Shown here: piece by piece, positions 44,330-51,712 of the stretch | Layout: every line of letters begins with the position of its first letter | Numbering within the stretch: position 1 is the stretch's first letter | From: Desulfobulbaceae bacterium | GTDB lineage: Bacteria; Desulfobacterota; Desulfobulbia; Desulfobulbales; SURF-16 | Direction of reading: 5' to 3' | Length of the DNA stretch: 60,604 nucleotides | Assembly: GCA_023230525.1 (NCBI GenBank) | Contig: JALNXE010000014.1 | Span: 1-60,604, forward strand | Program-made: the position numbers and the translations under genes | Notes under the pieces: generated by a model | Databases searched by the model: none | The model's input: only the letters and a program-made list of their open reading frames with translations | Told to the model about the DNA's origin: nothing

Positions 44330-44479
44330 AGGGACAAAATGACCCATTAAACGAATGAAAGGCCTATGATAAAATGAGAAAGTGCTACTTTGAGTCGCTG
44401 CAAACGGCTTTGCGCAATGGATCGGGGGCAATGCATCAAAATGACCCATCTCCCGCAGCTTACGGGTCATTTTGGCTCA
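44330..44479. promoter_or_regulatory. Three-site activator array upstream of adh2
   Basis: Site A AGGGACAAAATGACCCA (44330-44346), site C TGCATCAAAATGACCCA (44432-44448) and site B CGGGTCATTTTGGCTCA (44463-44479). Spacings are 54, 102 and 31. The array ends one base before the DUF488 stop codon. Confidence 0.8.
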
Positions 44480-44480
44480 T

Positions 44481-45068
44481 TTATTTGATAACGGGCATAA
44501 TCTGTGAATTGCTGGATTTAAAGCCGGCATGGGTCCGCCATGACGTGATTTTAGGGGGTGAAAATTGGCAGACGGATTGAGTAATATCTTTTTTCAGGAG
44601 ATCCTCTGCCGGAAGTAATGAGCCATCCCCGTGAATATGCCGGACCGTAATATGCTGTAACATCAGCTCTTTGGCGATAAGCTGGTGACGATGGCATTTG
44701 CCGGGATCTTCTTCAGCGCACATCAGGGCGATTTTCCAGCCGTCAGCCAGACCTTTCTTCAGCCGATCAAGTCCTTGCCGGAATTTTTCCGATTCTGCAA
44801 TTCTGCAGTAAAGTGCTTTGCCGTTTGCATCGCAATATCCGGGATCGGAAGGCTTGCCGCCGATTTCATCCCCCATGAAGACATATTTCAGACCCGCGTC
44901 CTGGATGGCGGATTGAATGTTACGTTTGTTGAACTGCGGGACGTAGCGCGAGTATGGTGCAGACCTGACGTCCACCACCACCTGAATAGACTTGCCGGTC
45001 AGCAGATTCAGAAAGGCTGCCACATCGTGATTTGAATGGCCGATGGTGAAGATGGTGTTTGATTTCAG
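44481..45068 (-). CDS. DUF488-family protein with a probable CTG start
   Basis: About 195 residues. DUF488 proteins begin (I/L)FTIGHS...; here NTIFTIGHSNHDVAAFLNLL is in frame but has no ATG/GTG/TTG before it. A CTG at 45066-45068 with TAGGA 8 bases upstream gives MKSNTIFTIGHSNHD, the expected start; the only standard alternative (GTG at 45023) would delete the GHS motif. Other motifs: VVVDVRSAPYSRYVPQFN, GDEIGGKPSDP and LMCAEEDPGKCHRHQLIA. Function unknown; predicted nucleic-acid or small-molecule enzyme. Confidence 0.8.
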   Translation of the reverse strand: MKSNTIFTIGHSNHDVAAFLNLLTGKSIQVVVDVRSAPYSRYVPQFNKRNIQSAIQDAGLKYVFMGDEIGGKPSDPGYCDANGKALYCRIAESEKFRQGLDRLKKGLADGWKIALMCAEEDPGKCHRHQLIAKELMLQHITVRHIHGDGSLLPAEDLLKKDITQSVCQFSPPKITSWRTHAGFKSSNSQIMPVIK

Positions 45069-45122
45069 TTGATTGGTCCTATTTCGGGTGTTGCAGATGC
45101 AGAAAGTTCAATTGTGCAGGCC

Positions 45123-45323
45123 TTAACCGCCCTTTTCCTCATAGTGGATGCACCTGGTCGGACAATTGTCCATGGCCGCCTCCACCAGTTCCTCCTCACA
45201 GTCAAAACCGACGACCCTGGCGGTATCCATGCCTGGTTCAAAGCTGAAACAACAGGGACAGATATCCGCACAACTGCCGTCGCCGATACATGCTTCTTCA
45301 TCGATGTAAAACGGTTTTGTCAT
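45123..45323 (-). CDS. Ferredoxin, single cluster with Asp in the second ligand position
   Basis: 66 residues from the ATG at 45323, 8 bases after GGAGG. The cluster motif is CIGDGSCADICP with the distal Cys in DNCPTRCI. Asp replaces the second Cys of CxxCxxCxxxCP, as in Pyrococcus-type ferredoxins, where it favours [3Fe-4S]/[4Fe-4S] interconversion. A further Cys follows (CPCCF). It sits 54 bases ahead of the DUF488 start on the same strand. No supportable gene lies in 45324-45600. Confidence 0.88.
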   Translation of the reverse strand: MTKPFYIDEEACIGDGSCADICPCCFSFEPGMDTARVVGFDCEEELVEAAMDNCPTRCIHYEEKGG

Positions 45324-45858
45324 CTGCCTGCCTCCTCTGCAGTTCGTGTCGTTTCTATGGTTACCGGCAGGCTGGCCAGGGCGAGCATCCTCCCGACTCT
45401 GCTCCACGCCTGCCATCCTTGAAGGCGCAACGTTCCTCCGCGGCCCCCAAAGGGAGTCCGCCCCTGAAAACCTGGTCGCAGGGGGTTATCAAAAATAACA
45501 CAGCCTACAACTTCTTCTTCAGCAAAGCGATGAATTCCTCGCCCTTCTGCAGGCCAGGCGGCCTGAGAAGGCCGTTTGGCCCGCCCGCCCCTGCCTTTTC
45601 TTTTCAGGCAACGGGCCGGAGATTGCCCAAGGTTTTCAGTATCACCTCGGAAAGATCCGAGTGCATGTGCATCCTGCGGCAGCAGTCGGTCGTTGCGCTG
45701 AAGAATTCCATCCTTTTTTGATAGGAGGTTGATTCAATCTTCATAAAAACTGACAGGGCACATGGGGCAGTTTTTTGCTGAAACGACGAAAGAATTACAG
45801 ACAAGAATATCACAAAAGAAAAAAAGGGCTCAGCAATGACGCCAAAACCCTTTATTAC

Positions 45859-45920
45859 TGGTGCCCGGAGCGAGAATCGAACTCGCACAATCACTAAGGA
45901 TCGAGGGATTTTAAGTCCCT
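45859..45920 (-). tRNA. 3' fragment of tRNA-Leu (UAA): attachment site of the conjugative element
   Basis: On the minus strand: anticodon arm AGGGACTTAAAATCCCT (45904-45920), variable arm, T arm GCGAGTTCGATTCTCGC (45867-45883) and acceptor end with CCA. The D arm and 5' acceptor strand are absent: just beyond 45920 the sequence turns AT-rich and unrelated. It is therefore a truncated copy (attL/attR-type), with the restored complete tRNA expected at the far right end of the element, outside the window. Confidence 0.85.
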
Positions 45921-45977
45921 ATGATATTGCAATCTAATTATATGTTTTTATGGTAATTTTATTTCACAACAATGCCA

Positions 45978-46000
45978 TTTGTTCCATTTTTGTTCCATTT
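45978..46000. repeat. Tandem TTTGTTCCATTT at the element end
   Basis: Two 12-base units sharing one T, period 11 (one helical turn), ~60 bases inside the attachment site. Such repeats are typical arm-type binding sites of tyrosine recombinases, which is inference here. The rest of 45921-46194 has no gene. Confidence 0.5.
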
Positions 46001-46194
46001 AGTATATTTTCACCGAGTACGAAACGACAAATCCGAAAATAAAAATGTGAGACCAGACTGGTTCTTTCAAGTCTTTCAATTGCCTTAATGCCAGTCGCAG
46101 GATTACCACATCATGACATATCACTCGGAAAATATTTTAAACGGGCTGATAATTTTCCCATCCTTGCTCCGCTCCCATTGATCCGGTGAAAGTT

Positions 46195-46788
46195 TCACGC
46201 GGACTTCTGAACACGCTGAACAGGATCTTTTTTATCAGCCAACCTTTTTTCCAAGTTGGCAATCCGTGCGTCCATCTCTTTCATCTGGTTCCGCAACGCC
46301 AGGTTTTCTTTTTTCGTGCTGACCGCTTCATGTAAAGCATCGACCAACTCAGCCAGAACAGTACTGTAAGGGGTGTCCGACTCCAGGATCTCAACCACCT
46401 TCATAATTTTTTCAGAAATACTTGGCTGGTTCTCACCGGATTTAAGAGGAGACTTTGAATCGATGGCTCTTCCCTCGCTCTTCGCCATATCGGTGCGCAT
46501 CGGCGTTTTATGCACCCCTCCCCTATTCCCTGCCGAAATTATTATATCTTCTTCTCCCCCAAGAATACGACGGCCAAGGGCAAGCATATCCTCGTAAGTC
46601 ATATTGAAGTAGCTGGTGATTTTAGCCCGCACTTCTTCTGACCCCGGCTTTCGGCCTTTGACAATGGCATTCAGGTAGCCACGGTCAATATTCTGTTGGC
46701 CAGCCAGTCGACTTTGCGCACCTCGTCCCTCTTGAGTCAAGAGATATGAGAGCGCCGCATGAAACTGATTCGAAATTGATTGATCCAT
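46195..46788 (-). CDS. Helix-turn-helix repressor with C-terminal coiled coil
   Basis: 197 residues. N-terminal DNA-binding domain (~10-75): HAALSYLLTQEGRGAQSRLAGQQNIDRGYLNAIVKGRKPGSEE reads as a cI/Cro-type fold. Middle is polar and linker-like; the C terminus forms a coiled coil (LALRNQMKEMDARIANLEKRLADK) for oligomerisation. No LexA-type peptidase domain seen. It is divergent from the Cro-like gene at 46900, making a phage-type lysis/lysogeny-like switch that probably controls excision or transfer. Confidence 0.75.
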   Translation of the reverse strand: MDQSISNQFHAALSYLLTQEGRGAQSRLAGQQNIDRGYLNAIVKGRKPGSEEVRAKITSYFNMTYEDMLALGRRILGGEEDIIISAGNRGGVHKTPMRTDMAKSEGRAIDSKSPLKSGENQPSISEKIMKVVEILESDTPYSTVLAELVDALHEAVSTKKENLALRNQMKEMDARIANLEKRLADKKDPVQRVQKSA

Positions 46789-46899
46789 AGGTCAACAATA
46801 GACCATATGCTCAATAAATAAAAGAAAAAACGCATATTTCGGTTTTTTTCGCACATTTTAAGTTGACAAAACAGACTACTTTTAATAACAAAATTGGCC
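46789..46899. promoter_or_regulatory. Divergent promoter/operator region
   Basis: 111 AT-rich bases between the two regulators. A TTGACA (46863-46868) points toward the rightward gene. Inverted arms CATATGC (46805 region) and GCATAT (46842 region) are candidate operators. Confidence 0.45.
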
Positions 46900-47121
46900 A
46901 TGAAGACTACATCAAAGAAAATTACTCAGCGAGAGATAGCCAAGTCGGCCAAAATCGGCCCTGATTTTTTGAGTCACATTATTCGAGGCCGGCGGCGCTG
47001 TCCTCCGGCAGTTGCTCTTCGCCTGGAAGAAGCAACCGGCATCAGCAGGGTGACCTGGGTGTGGGGAAGTCCTGAGGAGATCAGGTCAGCTCTCACTGAA
47101 CACGTCTTAAAAGCAGGATAA
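46900..47121 (+). CDS. Cro-like helix-turn-helix regulator
   Basis: 73 residues from the ATG at 46900 (a TTG two codons earlier is possible). ITQREIAKSAKIGPDFLSHIIRGRRRCPPAVALRLEEATGIS is a compact XRE/Cro domain covering most of the protein. First gene of the rightward element transcript, 3 bases before the next. Confidence 0.8.
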   Translation: MKTTSKKITQREIAKSAKIGPDFLSHIIRGRRRCPPAVALRLEEATGISRVTWVWGSPEEIRSALTEHVLKAG

Positions 47122-47124
47122 ACA

Positions 47125-47448
47125 ATGGATATCGAATCCCGTCTCGCAGCCATAGAAGAGAGTCAGCGCGAAATACTCAAATTGTTGAGCAAGGGGAGCA
47201 ATTCCCTGCCGATGACCATGGGACTCAAGCAGGCGGCGGCCTATGCCGGCTATTCACCGGACCATTTCAGGCGATTGGCTGTTGAGCAACGAATTATCCC
47301 TTTTGCCAGACCTTCAGGCCAACAAAAAGGCAAGTTACTGTTCAGGAAAGCAGATCTGGATAAGTTTCTGGACTCATCAACAAAAGGAGAAAAAGAGCTG
47401 AAGCAATCAGGCCGCAAGAGAAAATCAAAAAATATTCGGTTGTGGTAA
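47125..47448 (+). CDS. Excisionase/MerR-like DNA-binding protein
   Basis: 107 residues. N-terminal coiled coil (ESRLAAIEESQREILKLL), then a winged-helix GLKQAAAYAGYSPDHFRRLAVEQRIIPFARP...LLFRKADLDKFL of the helix-turn-helix-17/excisionase type, then a basic tail (KQSGRKRKSKNIR). It could be a recombination directionality factor or a replication accessory factor for trfA next to it. Confidence 0.75.
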   Translation: MDIESRLAAIEESQREILKLLSKGSNSLPMTMGLKQAAAYAGYSPDHFRRLAVEQRIIPFARPSGQQKGKLLFRKADLDKFLDSSTKGEKELKQSGRKRKSKNIRLW

Positions 47449-47454
47449 GGCAGC

Positions 47455-48330
47455 GTGGAGACAGTTGACGATTGTTTCATGAACGGCCTGAAAGGACTGT
47501 CCCCAGAGCTTCAGAAAAAAATAAAGGACCTGGCCGAAAACCCACAGTTGCCTGTCTGGCACGAGGAGACCCGTGGCGTACCAAATCTCTGTTTGCGATC
47601 AGCCCTCTTTGGCGTAATTCAACGCGGTCGCAGAAAGGCGGTCAAGGGTGAGTTGGTTGCCGCGGTAAAGGGACTTGATATCCGCTATACCGGCTGGCGT
47701 CTGGATCAGGGTGATTTTGACGTTTTGGCTCATGCACTCCATCTTGCATCACGGCAGCAGGAACAATCATCTTCATGCCATGTTCAGTTTTCGGCTAAAG
47801 GTTTTCTTCGAGGAATCGGCCGTAAGTCCGGTAAATCCGGGCGGGACTGGCTGAAAGATTCATTACGGCGTTTAACCGCCTCGGCTGTTGAGATCAAGGC
47901 GGAAATCCGGCATGGATGCTGGGCGGAATCTTACACCTATGCTGGTTCGTTGATCGATGAATTTTACTACAACGTCCGGGAAAGAACCTATTTCCTGAAA
48001 ATAAACCCCAAACTCGCTTCCCTGTTTGATGCCGGCTGGACCATGTTGCAATGGCCACAAAGAATTCTTCTCAAGACCGATCTGGCGAAATGGCTGCACG
48101 GTTTTTATGCCAGTCATGCCGTCCCTTATCCGGTGAAAGTAGCAACCTTGAAACATTTATGCGGTTCCGAATGCAATCGGTTGTCTGATTTCCGGGGCAA
48201 GTTACGAACCGCATTGGAAGAACTGAGCAAATGTGGCGTTCTTGAATCCTGGGAAATAGACCGGCAAGACAAGGTTCATGTGCAAAAGAAGAAAAATATT
48301 AGAGGCAATGACAAAAATCAGGGGGCATAG
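47455..48330 (+). CDS. trfA: TrfA-like plasmid replication initiator
   Basis: 291 residues, GTG start (Met at residue 9 is an alternative). Characteristic TrfA blocks: VPNLCLRSALFGVIQRGRRK, IRYTGWRLDQGDFDVLAHALHL, GSLIDEFYYN and LAKWLHGFYASHAVPYPVKVATLKHLCGSE. TrfA of IncP plasmids binds iterons at oriV and recruits host DnaB. Eight iterons start at its stop codon, a matching initiator/origin pair. This suggests that the excised element replicates on its own. Confidence 0.9.
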   Translation: METVDDCFMNGLKGLSPELQKKIKDLAENPQLPVWHEETRGVPNLCLRSALFGVIQRGRRKAVKGELVAAVKGLDIRYTGWRLDQGDFDVLAHALHLASRQQEQSSSCHVQFSAKGFLRGIGRKSGKSGRDWLKDSLRRLTASAVEIKAEIRHGCWAESYTYAGSLIDEFYYNVRERTYFLKINPKLASLFDAGWTMLQWPQRILLKTDLAKWLHGFYASHAVPYPVKVATLKHLCGSECNRLSDFRGKLRTALEELSKCGVLESWEIDRQDKVHVQKKKNIRGNDKNQGA

Positions 48331-48491
48331 CGGTCGTATGGGGGTGGGCATAACAGTCGTAAAGTGGGGGCATAACGGTCGTAAAGGGTGGGCATAGCGG
48401 TCACGCATGGGGGGCATAACAGTCGTAAGGGTGGGCATAGCGGTCGCGGAGAGGTGGGCATAGCAGTCGCACAAAGGGGGCATAGCGGTCG
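48323..48491 (+). other. Replication origin with eight iterons
   Basis: Eight copies of GGGCATARCRGTCR start at 48323, 48346, 48368, 48390, 48412, 48433, 48456 and 48478, a 21-23-bp period (two helical turns), all in one orientation. The fourth ends in A instead of G. The first overlaps the trfA stop. An AT-rich stretch (about 48492-48600, with two TTAATCTT-like runs) follows and would suit strand opening. Iterons directly after an initiator gene are the textbook oriV form. Confidence 0.9.
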
Positions 48492-48624
48492 TAAATCAAA
48501 ATTAACAAATTCCCCGAATCACTTGCGGCCAGGGAGATTGCGGAAGATGGCCGCATTCGCCTAATCATCTTTAATCTTATTTTAATCTTTTGTGAATGGG
48601 GCATGTAAGAGGCCTGAAACAAAA

Positions 48625-49158
48625 ATGACACGACCAGTCGCAAATATTCAGCAAACAGACAGCAACGAAATGTGGGCGATGGCAATGGAGTGGGTCTCGG
48701 AAAACCGTAAACTCATACGCCAGATTGCATCACCCTATATCCGGCATATGGCGGCAGACATCAATGATCTCTTCCAGGAAGCCACAATAGCAGCATACAA
48801 GGCGTTGATCTCTTCCCAAAAAAAGGAAAAACCAAATCAGTTTGTTCCCTTCTTCCGGGTCATCTTCAAAACAAACTGTATCAGGTTGGCATCGGGAATT
48901 CAGACGGTGCAAAGCCTGGAAGATTATCAACTCCCTTGTCCGGAAAAGCCGGATGAACAGGAAGAGCACGAAACCGGGAGGATTGAAGAGGCATTGCAAG
49001 CCGTCAGCAAACGGCAGCGGGAAATCTGCATCTGGCTTTTGCAGCAACCGGAACCGGTCAGCACCCCGGATCTGGCCAGGAAGTTCAAGGTCAGCCGTCG
49101 GCATGCCTGCCGTCTGATCAGCAACAGCATTGAGCGAATCTCGGGAACAGCCCGATGA
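48625..49158 (+). CDS. Sigma-70-family-like factor of the element
   Basis: 177 residues from the ATG at 48625. Region 2-like part (LIRQIASPYIRHMAADINDLFQEATIAAYKALI...FFRVIFKTNCIRL) and region 4-like helix-turn-helix (VSKRQREICIWLL...TPDLARKFKVSRRHACRLISNSIERI), joined by an acidic linker. It probably directs transcription of transfer genes. Its TGA overlaps the next ATG. Confidence 0.75.
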   Translation: MTRPVANIQQTDSNEMWAMAMEWVSENRKLIRQIASPYIRHMAADINDLFQEATIAAYKALISSQKKEKPNQFVPFFRVIFKTNCIRLASGIQTVQSLEDYQLPCPEKPDEQEEHETGRIEEALQAVSKRQREICIWLLQQPEPVSTPDLARKFKVSRRHACRLISNSIERISGTAR

Positions 49159-49610
49159 GCATAACAATCACGGAATTTGCCAAAAATTCGAGCATTCCAA
49201 AAAAAGTTCTTCGCTATCTGAACCGTGCAGGAATCATTCAGGATCCTCTCCGCCCTGAAGACCGGACCGGCCTGCAATTCCTCGAAAAGATCTGGGGCAG
49301 AAAAGAGGTGCTTCGACCTCAATTAACCAAACTCTCCATGAAGGCCCGTCTCAGTTTTATCAGAACCGCAGATCTGCCGACCAAATGGGAACGATACGCC
49401 TACAGTCGCTTCCGCAATCAGGAGCCAGGAAAAAAGCTGGCCATGCAATCGGTGATCGAGGAGATCGAAACCACCTTCTTTTTTCGACTGAACAAACAGC
49501 AGATAACCCGGCTGTATAAGATCCGCAACCGGGCCCAGGTTGCCAGGCACCGGGAAAAAAATCCTGCTGTTGATGACCGGGAACCTCTCTTACCGAGCAC
49601 AAACAAATAA
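49155..49610 (+). CDS. Unrecognised element protein with MerR-like N terminus
   Basis: 151 residues. ITEFAKNSSIPKKVLRYLNRAGII resembles a MerR-type helix-turn-helix; the rest is basic and helical (LSMKARLSFIRTADLPTKWERYAYSRF) with no known domain. Couples to the sigma-like gene by a 4-base overlap, so the two may work as one regulatory unit. Confidence 0.65.
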   Translation: MSITITEFAKNSSIPKKVLRYLNRAGIIQDPLRPEDRTGLQFLEKIWGRKEVLRPQLTKLSMKARLSFIRTADLPTKWERYAYSRFRNQEPGKKLAMQSVIEEIETTFFFRLNKQQITRLYKIRNRAQVARHREKNPAVDDREPLLPSTNK

Positions 49611-49736
49611 GTAATAAACAGCATTTATTGACCGCTTACCGGAAAAGAAAAATTCAACTCTGCCGGCAAAAATCCGGACAAAAAAATGGAATACCGGTCA
49701 CACGATCAGGAAAAAGAAAACAGAGGTGAGACAACA

Positions 49737-50465
49737 ATGAAAAAAACTCTTCTACTGTCAACTGCCTGTTTGGTCTGCTGCGCGTCTTTAACCCGGGCCG
49801 CAACCTGCGAAGACGAGGCACGGACCATCCTGCAAAACACCTATCCCTCTTTTTCTTTCGAAACAGTAAGTTCCACGCCGATAGACGATCTCTGCGAGGT
49901 GGTTTCCGAAAAGAACACCATCTATTTCGCCCCAAAGACGGGTCATCTCATCTTCGGGGAAATCTGGAGTAAGGACGGCAGCAACATTACCGCGGAGGAG
50001 CAGGAAAAAAGGATTACCCTCTCACTTGACTCCCTGCCGCTTTCCAAGGCGGTGAAAATCGGCAGCGGCTCCAATACGGTCATCGAGATCACCGACCCCG
50101 ATTGTCCATATTGCCGCAAAGGGTCAGAATTCTTTGCCGGCAGGTCCGATGTGACCAGATATATCTTTTTCATGCCGCTCGATCAGATGCATCCCGGCGC
50201 CGCCCGCAAGGCGGGATTCATCCTGGTCGCCAAGGATCAGGCCAAGGCGTATGAGCAGGTGATGTCAGGGGCCTATGACCACTCCCCTCTTCCGGAATTT
50301 ACCCCTGCGGGCATGCTTGGTGAGCACCGAAAGATCGCGGCAGGACTGCGGATCAGTTCAACCCCCAGATACTGGATCAACGGCCAACCGGTATCCGGAT
50401 TCAACCCCGCACAAATTGAGGAAATTCTCAGCAATACCGGCCGGGAAAAGGCCGGTGACCATTAA
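49737..50465 (+). CDS. dsbC: DsbC-like periplasmic disulfide isomerase
   Basis: 242 residues from the ATG at 49737. Signal peptide MKKTLLLSTACLVCCASLTRA; dimerisation domain to ~100; thioredoxin domain with active site DPDCPYCRKG (~122) and cis-Pro in SSTPRYWING. In SXT-type and related elements a dsbC gene precedes the pilin gene, as here; it folds cysteine-rich transfer proteins such as TraN. Confidence 0.88.
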   Translation: MKKTLLLSTACLVCCASLTRAATCEDEARTILQNTYPSFSFETVSSTPIDDLCEVVSEKNTIYFAPKTGHLIFGEIWSKDGSNITAEEQEKRITLSLDSLPLSKAVKIGSGSNTVIEITDPDCPYCRKGSEFFAGRSDVTRYIFFMPLDQMHPGAARKAGFILVAKDQAKAYEQVMSGAYDHSPLPEFTPAGMLGEHRKIAAGLRISSTPRYWINGQPVSGFNPAQIEEILSNTGREKAGDH

Positions 50466-50483
50466 GCTTTACAAGGAGACGAA

Positions 50484-50843
50484 ATGAAAAAAACAAAAAC
50501 ATGCATAATCCGTTTGGGCGGCCTGTTTCCCATGGGCTGTAAACACAAGAAATCAATCATCGCCCTGGCGGTCTTTGGGGTGACATGCCTGCTGGCCGCA
50601 AGCAGGGCGAATGCCTTTAACGCCCCGGCCGCCGGCACCTTTGCCTTTGATATTTACGATATCGGGGTCAATCAGATCCTGAAAGGCCCCATCGGTTTTG
50701 CCGCAGGCGTCGGGTCCATGGTGGCCGCCTCGGTCATGGCCATCCGGCAGATGCTGTTGCCGGCTGCCGCGACCGTGCTCGGCGGCGCCTTTCTTCTCAA
50801 GGCCGACAGTGTTGTTACATCTCTCGGCGCGCTGATCGGGTAA
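50484..50843 (+). CDS. traA: TraA-like conjugative pilin precursor
   Basis: 119 residues. Long leader with membrane segment IIALAVFGVTCLLAA and a cleavage site near SRANA-FNAP, then a mature part with two hydrophobic helices (GPIGFAAGVGSMVAASVMA and AAATVLGGAFLL), the form of F-type/VirB2 pilins. Position between dsbC and traL supports it. Sequence conservation is weak in this family. Confidence 0.8.
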   Translation: MKKTKTCIIRLGGLFPMGCKHKKSIIALAVFGVTCLLAASRANAFNAPAAGTFAFDIYDIGVNQILKGPIGFAAGVGSMVAASVMAIRQMLLPAAATVLGGAFLLKADSVVTSLGALIG

Positions 50844-50848
50844 GCCAG

Positions 50849-51127
50849 ATGTCGGACAACGTGAAAAGAGCCTTTCCCCAATATCTTTCCGCGCCGTTTC
50901 AGATCCTCTGGTACGAAAGCGACGAACTGGCCCTGTTCATGTTCTTCCTGGTGCTGGCCCTGATGTACGGCAATGTTTTCTGGCTGCTGCTCATTCCCGG
51001 GCCTTATATTTACAGCCGGATCAAACGACAGAAACCGCGCGGCTTTCTCTGTCACCTGCTCTACATGGCGGGACTCATCAGGATGAAAAACTATCCCGCG
51101 TATTTCGAGAAGGTTTTCAGCGAATAG
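50849..51127 (+). CDS. traL: TraL, conjugative transfer protein
   Basis: 92 residues. Short inner-membrane protein with ELALFMFFLVLALMYGNVFWLLLIPG as membrane hairpin, preceded by YLSAPFQILWYESDE and followed by YIYSRIKRQKPRGFLCHLLYMAGL. The basic loop after the helices is typical of TraL. 5 bases after traA. Confidence 0.88.
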   Translation: MSDNVKRAFPQYLSAPFQILWYESDELALFMFFLVLALMYGNVFWLLLIPGPYIYSRIKRQKPRGFLCHLLYMAGLIRMKNYPAYFEKVFSE

Positions 51128-51133
51128 GCCGCC

Positions 51134-51691
51134 ATGCACACGAGTATTTTCCTGCAGAAAACCAGCAACCTGTTTACCGAAAACAGACTGCTGAAATTTG
51201 TCATCGTCGTGCTTGCCATGGCCGTAGTGGTCAACTCCTTTCTGGTGAGCCGGGCGATCAGATACCAGCGGGTCATCCTGATTCCGCCAAAACTTACCGG
51301 CAGCATCGAATTCGTGGAGGGCAAACCTTCCGACCAGTACATCCGGGATCTGGCCCGGAGAATGGTGAGTCTTGCCGCCACCTATTCCCCGGCCACGGCC
51401 AGAAACCAGTTCGATGAATTCCTCGGATTCTACGCCCCCGACGCCTATCCCGAGGCCGCCAAAGCCTGGTATGCCCTGGCCGGCCGGGTTGAGGAGAGCC
51501 AGGTCAGCACGGTCTTTTATCTGCGCAACCTGATGCTGGACAGCAAAAGTCAGCGCCTGGAATTAAGCGGCGATCAGCGGCAGTTTGCCGAGGACCGGCT
51601 CATTGAATCCGGCCGGAAGACCTATGAGGCCAGATACAGGATCGAGGATGGCCGGTTTTTCCTCATCTCGTTTCTGGAAAAGCGTTCATAG
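51134..51691 (+). CDS. traE: TraE, conjugative transfer protein (VirB5/TraE type)
   Basis: 185 residues. One N-terminal membrane helix (LLKFVIVVLAMAVVVNSFLVS), the rest periplasmic. ILIPPKLTGSIEFVEGKPSDQYIRDLARRMVSLAATYSP matches the TraE pattern. Part of the inner-membrane assembly complex with TraL and TraB. Confidence 0.9.
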   Translation: MHTSIFLQKTSNLFTENRLLKFVIVVLAMAVVVNSFLVSRAIRYQRVILIPPKLTGSIEFVEGKPSDQYIRDLARRMVSLAATYSPATARNQFDEFLGFYAPDAYPEAAKAWYALAGRVEESQVSTVFYLRNLMLDSKSQRLELSGDQRQFAEDRLIESGRKTYEARYRIEDGRFFLISFLEKRS

Positions 51692-51712
51692 CAGCGGAAG
51701 TGGAGAGATAAG

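Noticed and set aside
45859..45920. Functional tRNA-Leu gene
   Set aside because: The D arm and 5' acceptor strand are missing; only the 3' part is present.
48323..48491. Regular short repeats that could be taken for a CRISPR array
   Set aside because: The unit is ~14 bases with ~8-base gaps and a 21-23-bp period, no cas genes are near, and it follows a TrfA gene; iterons explain it.
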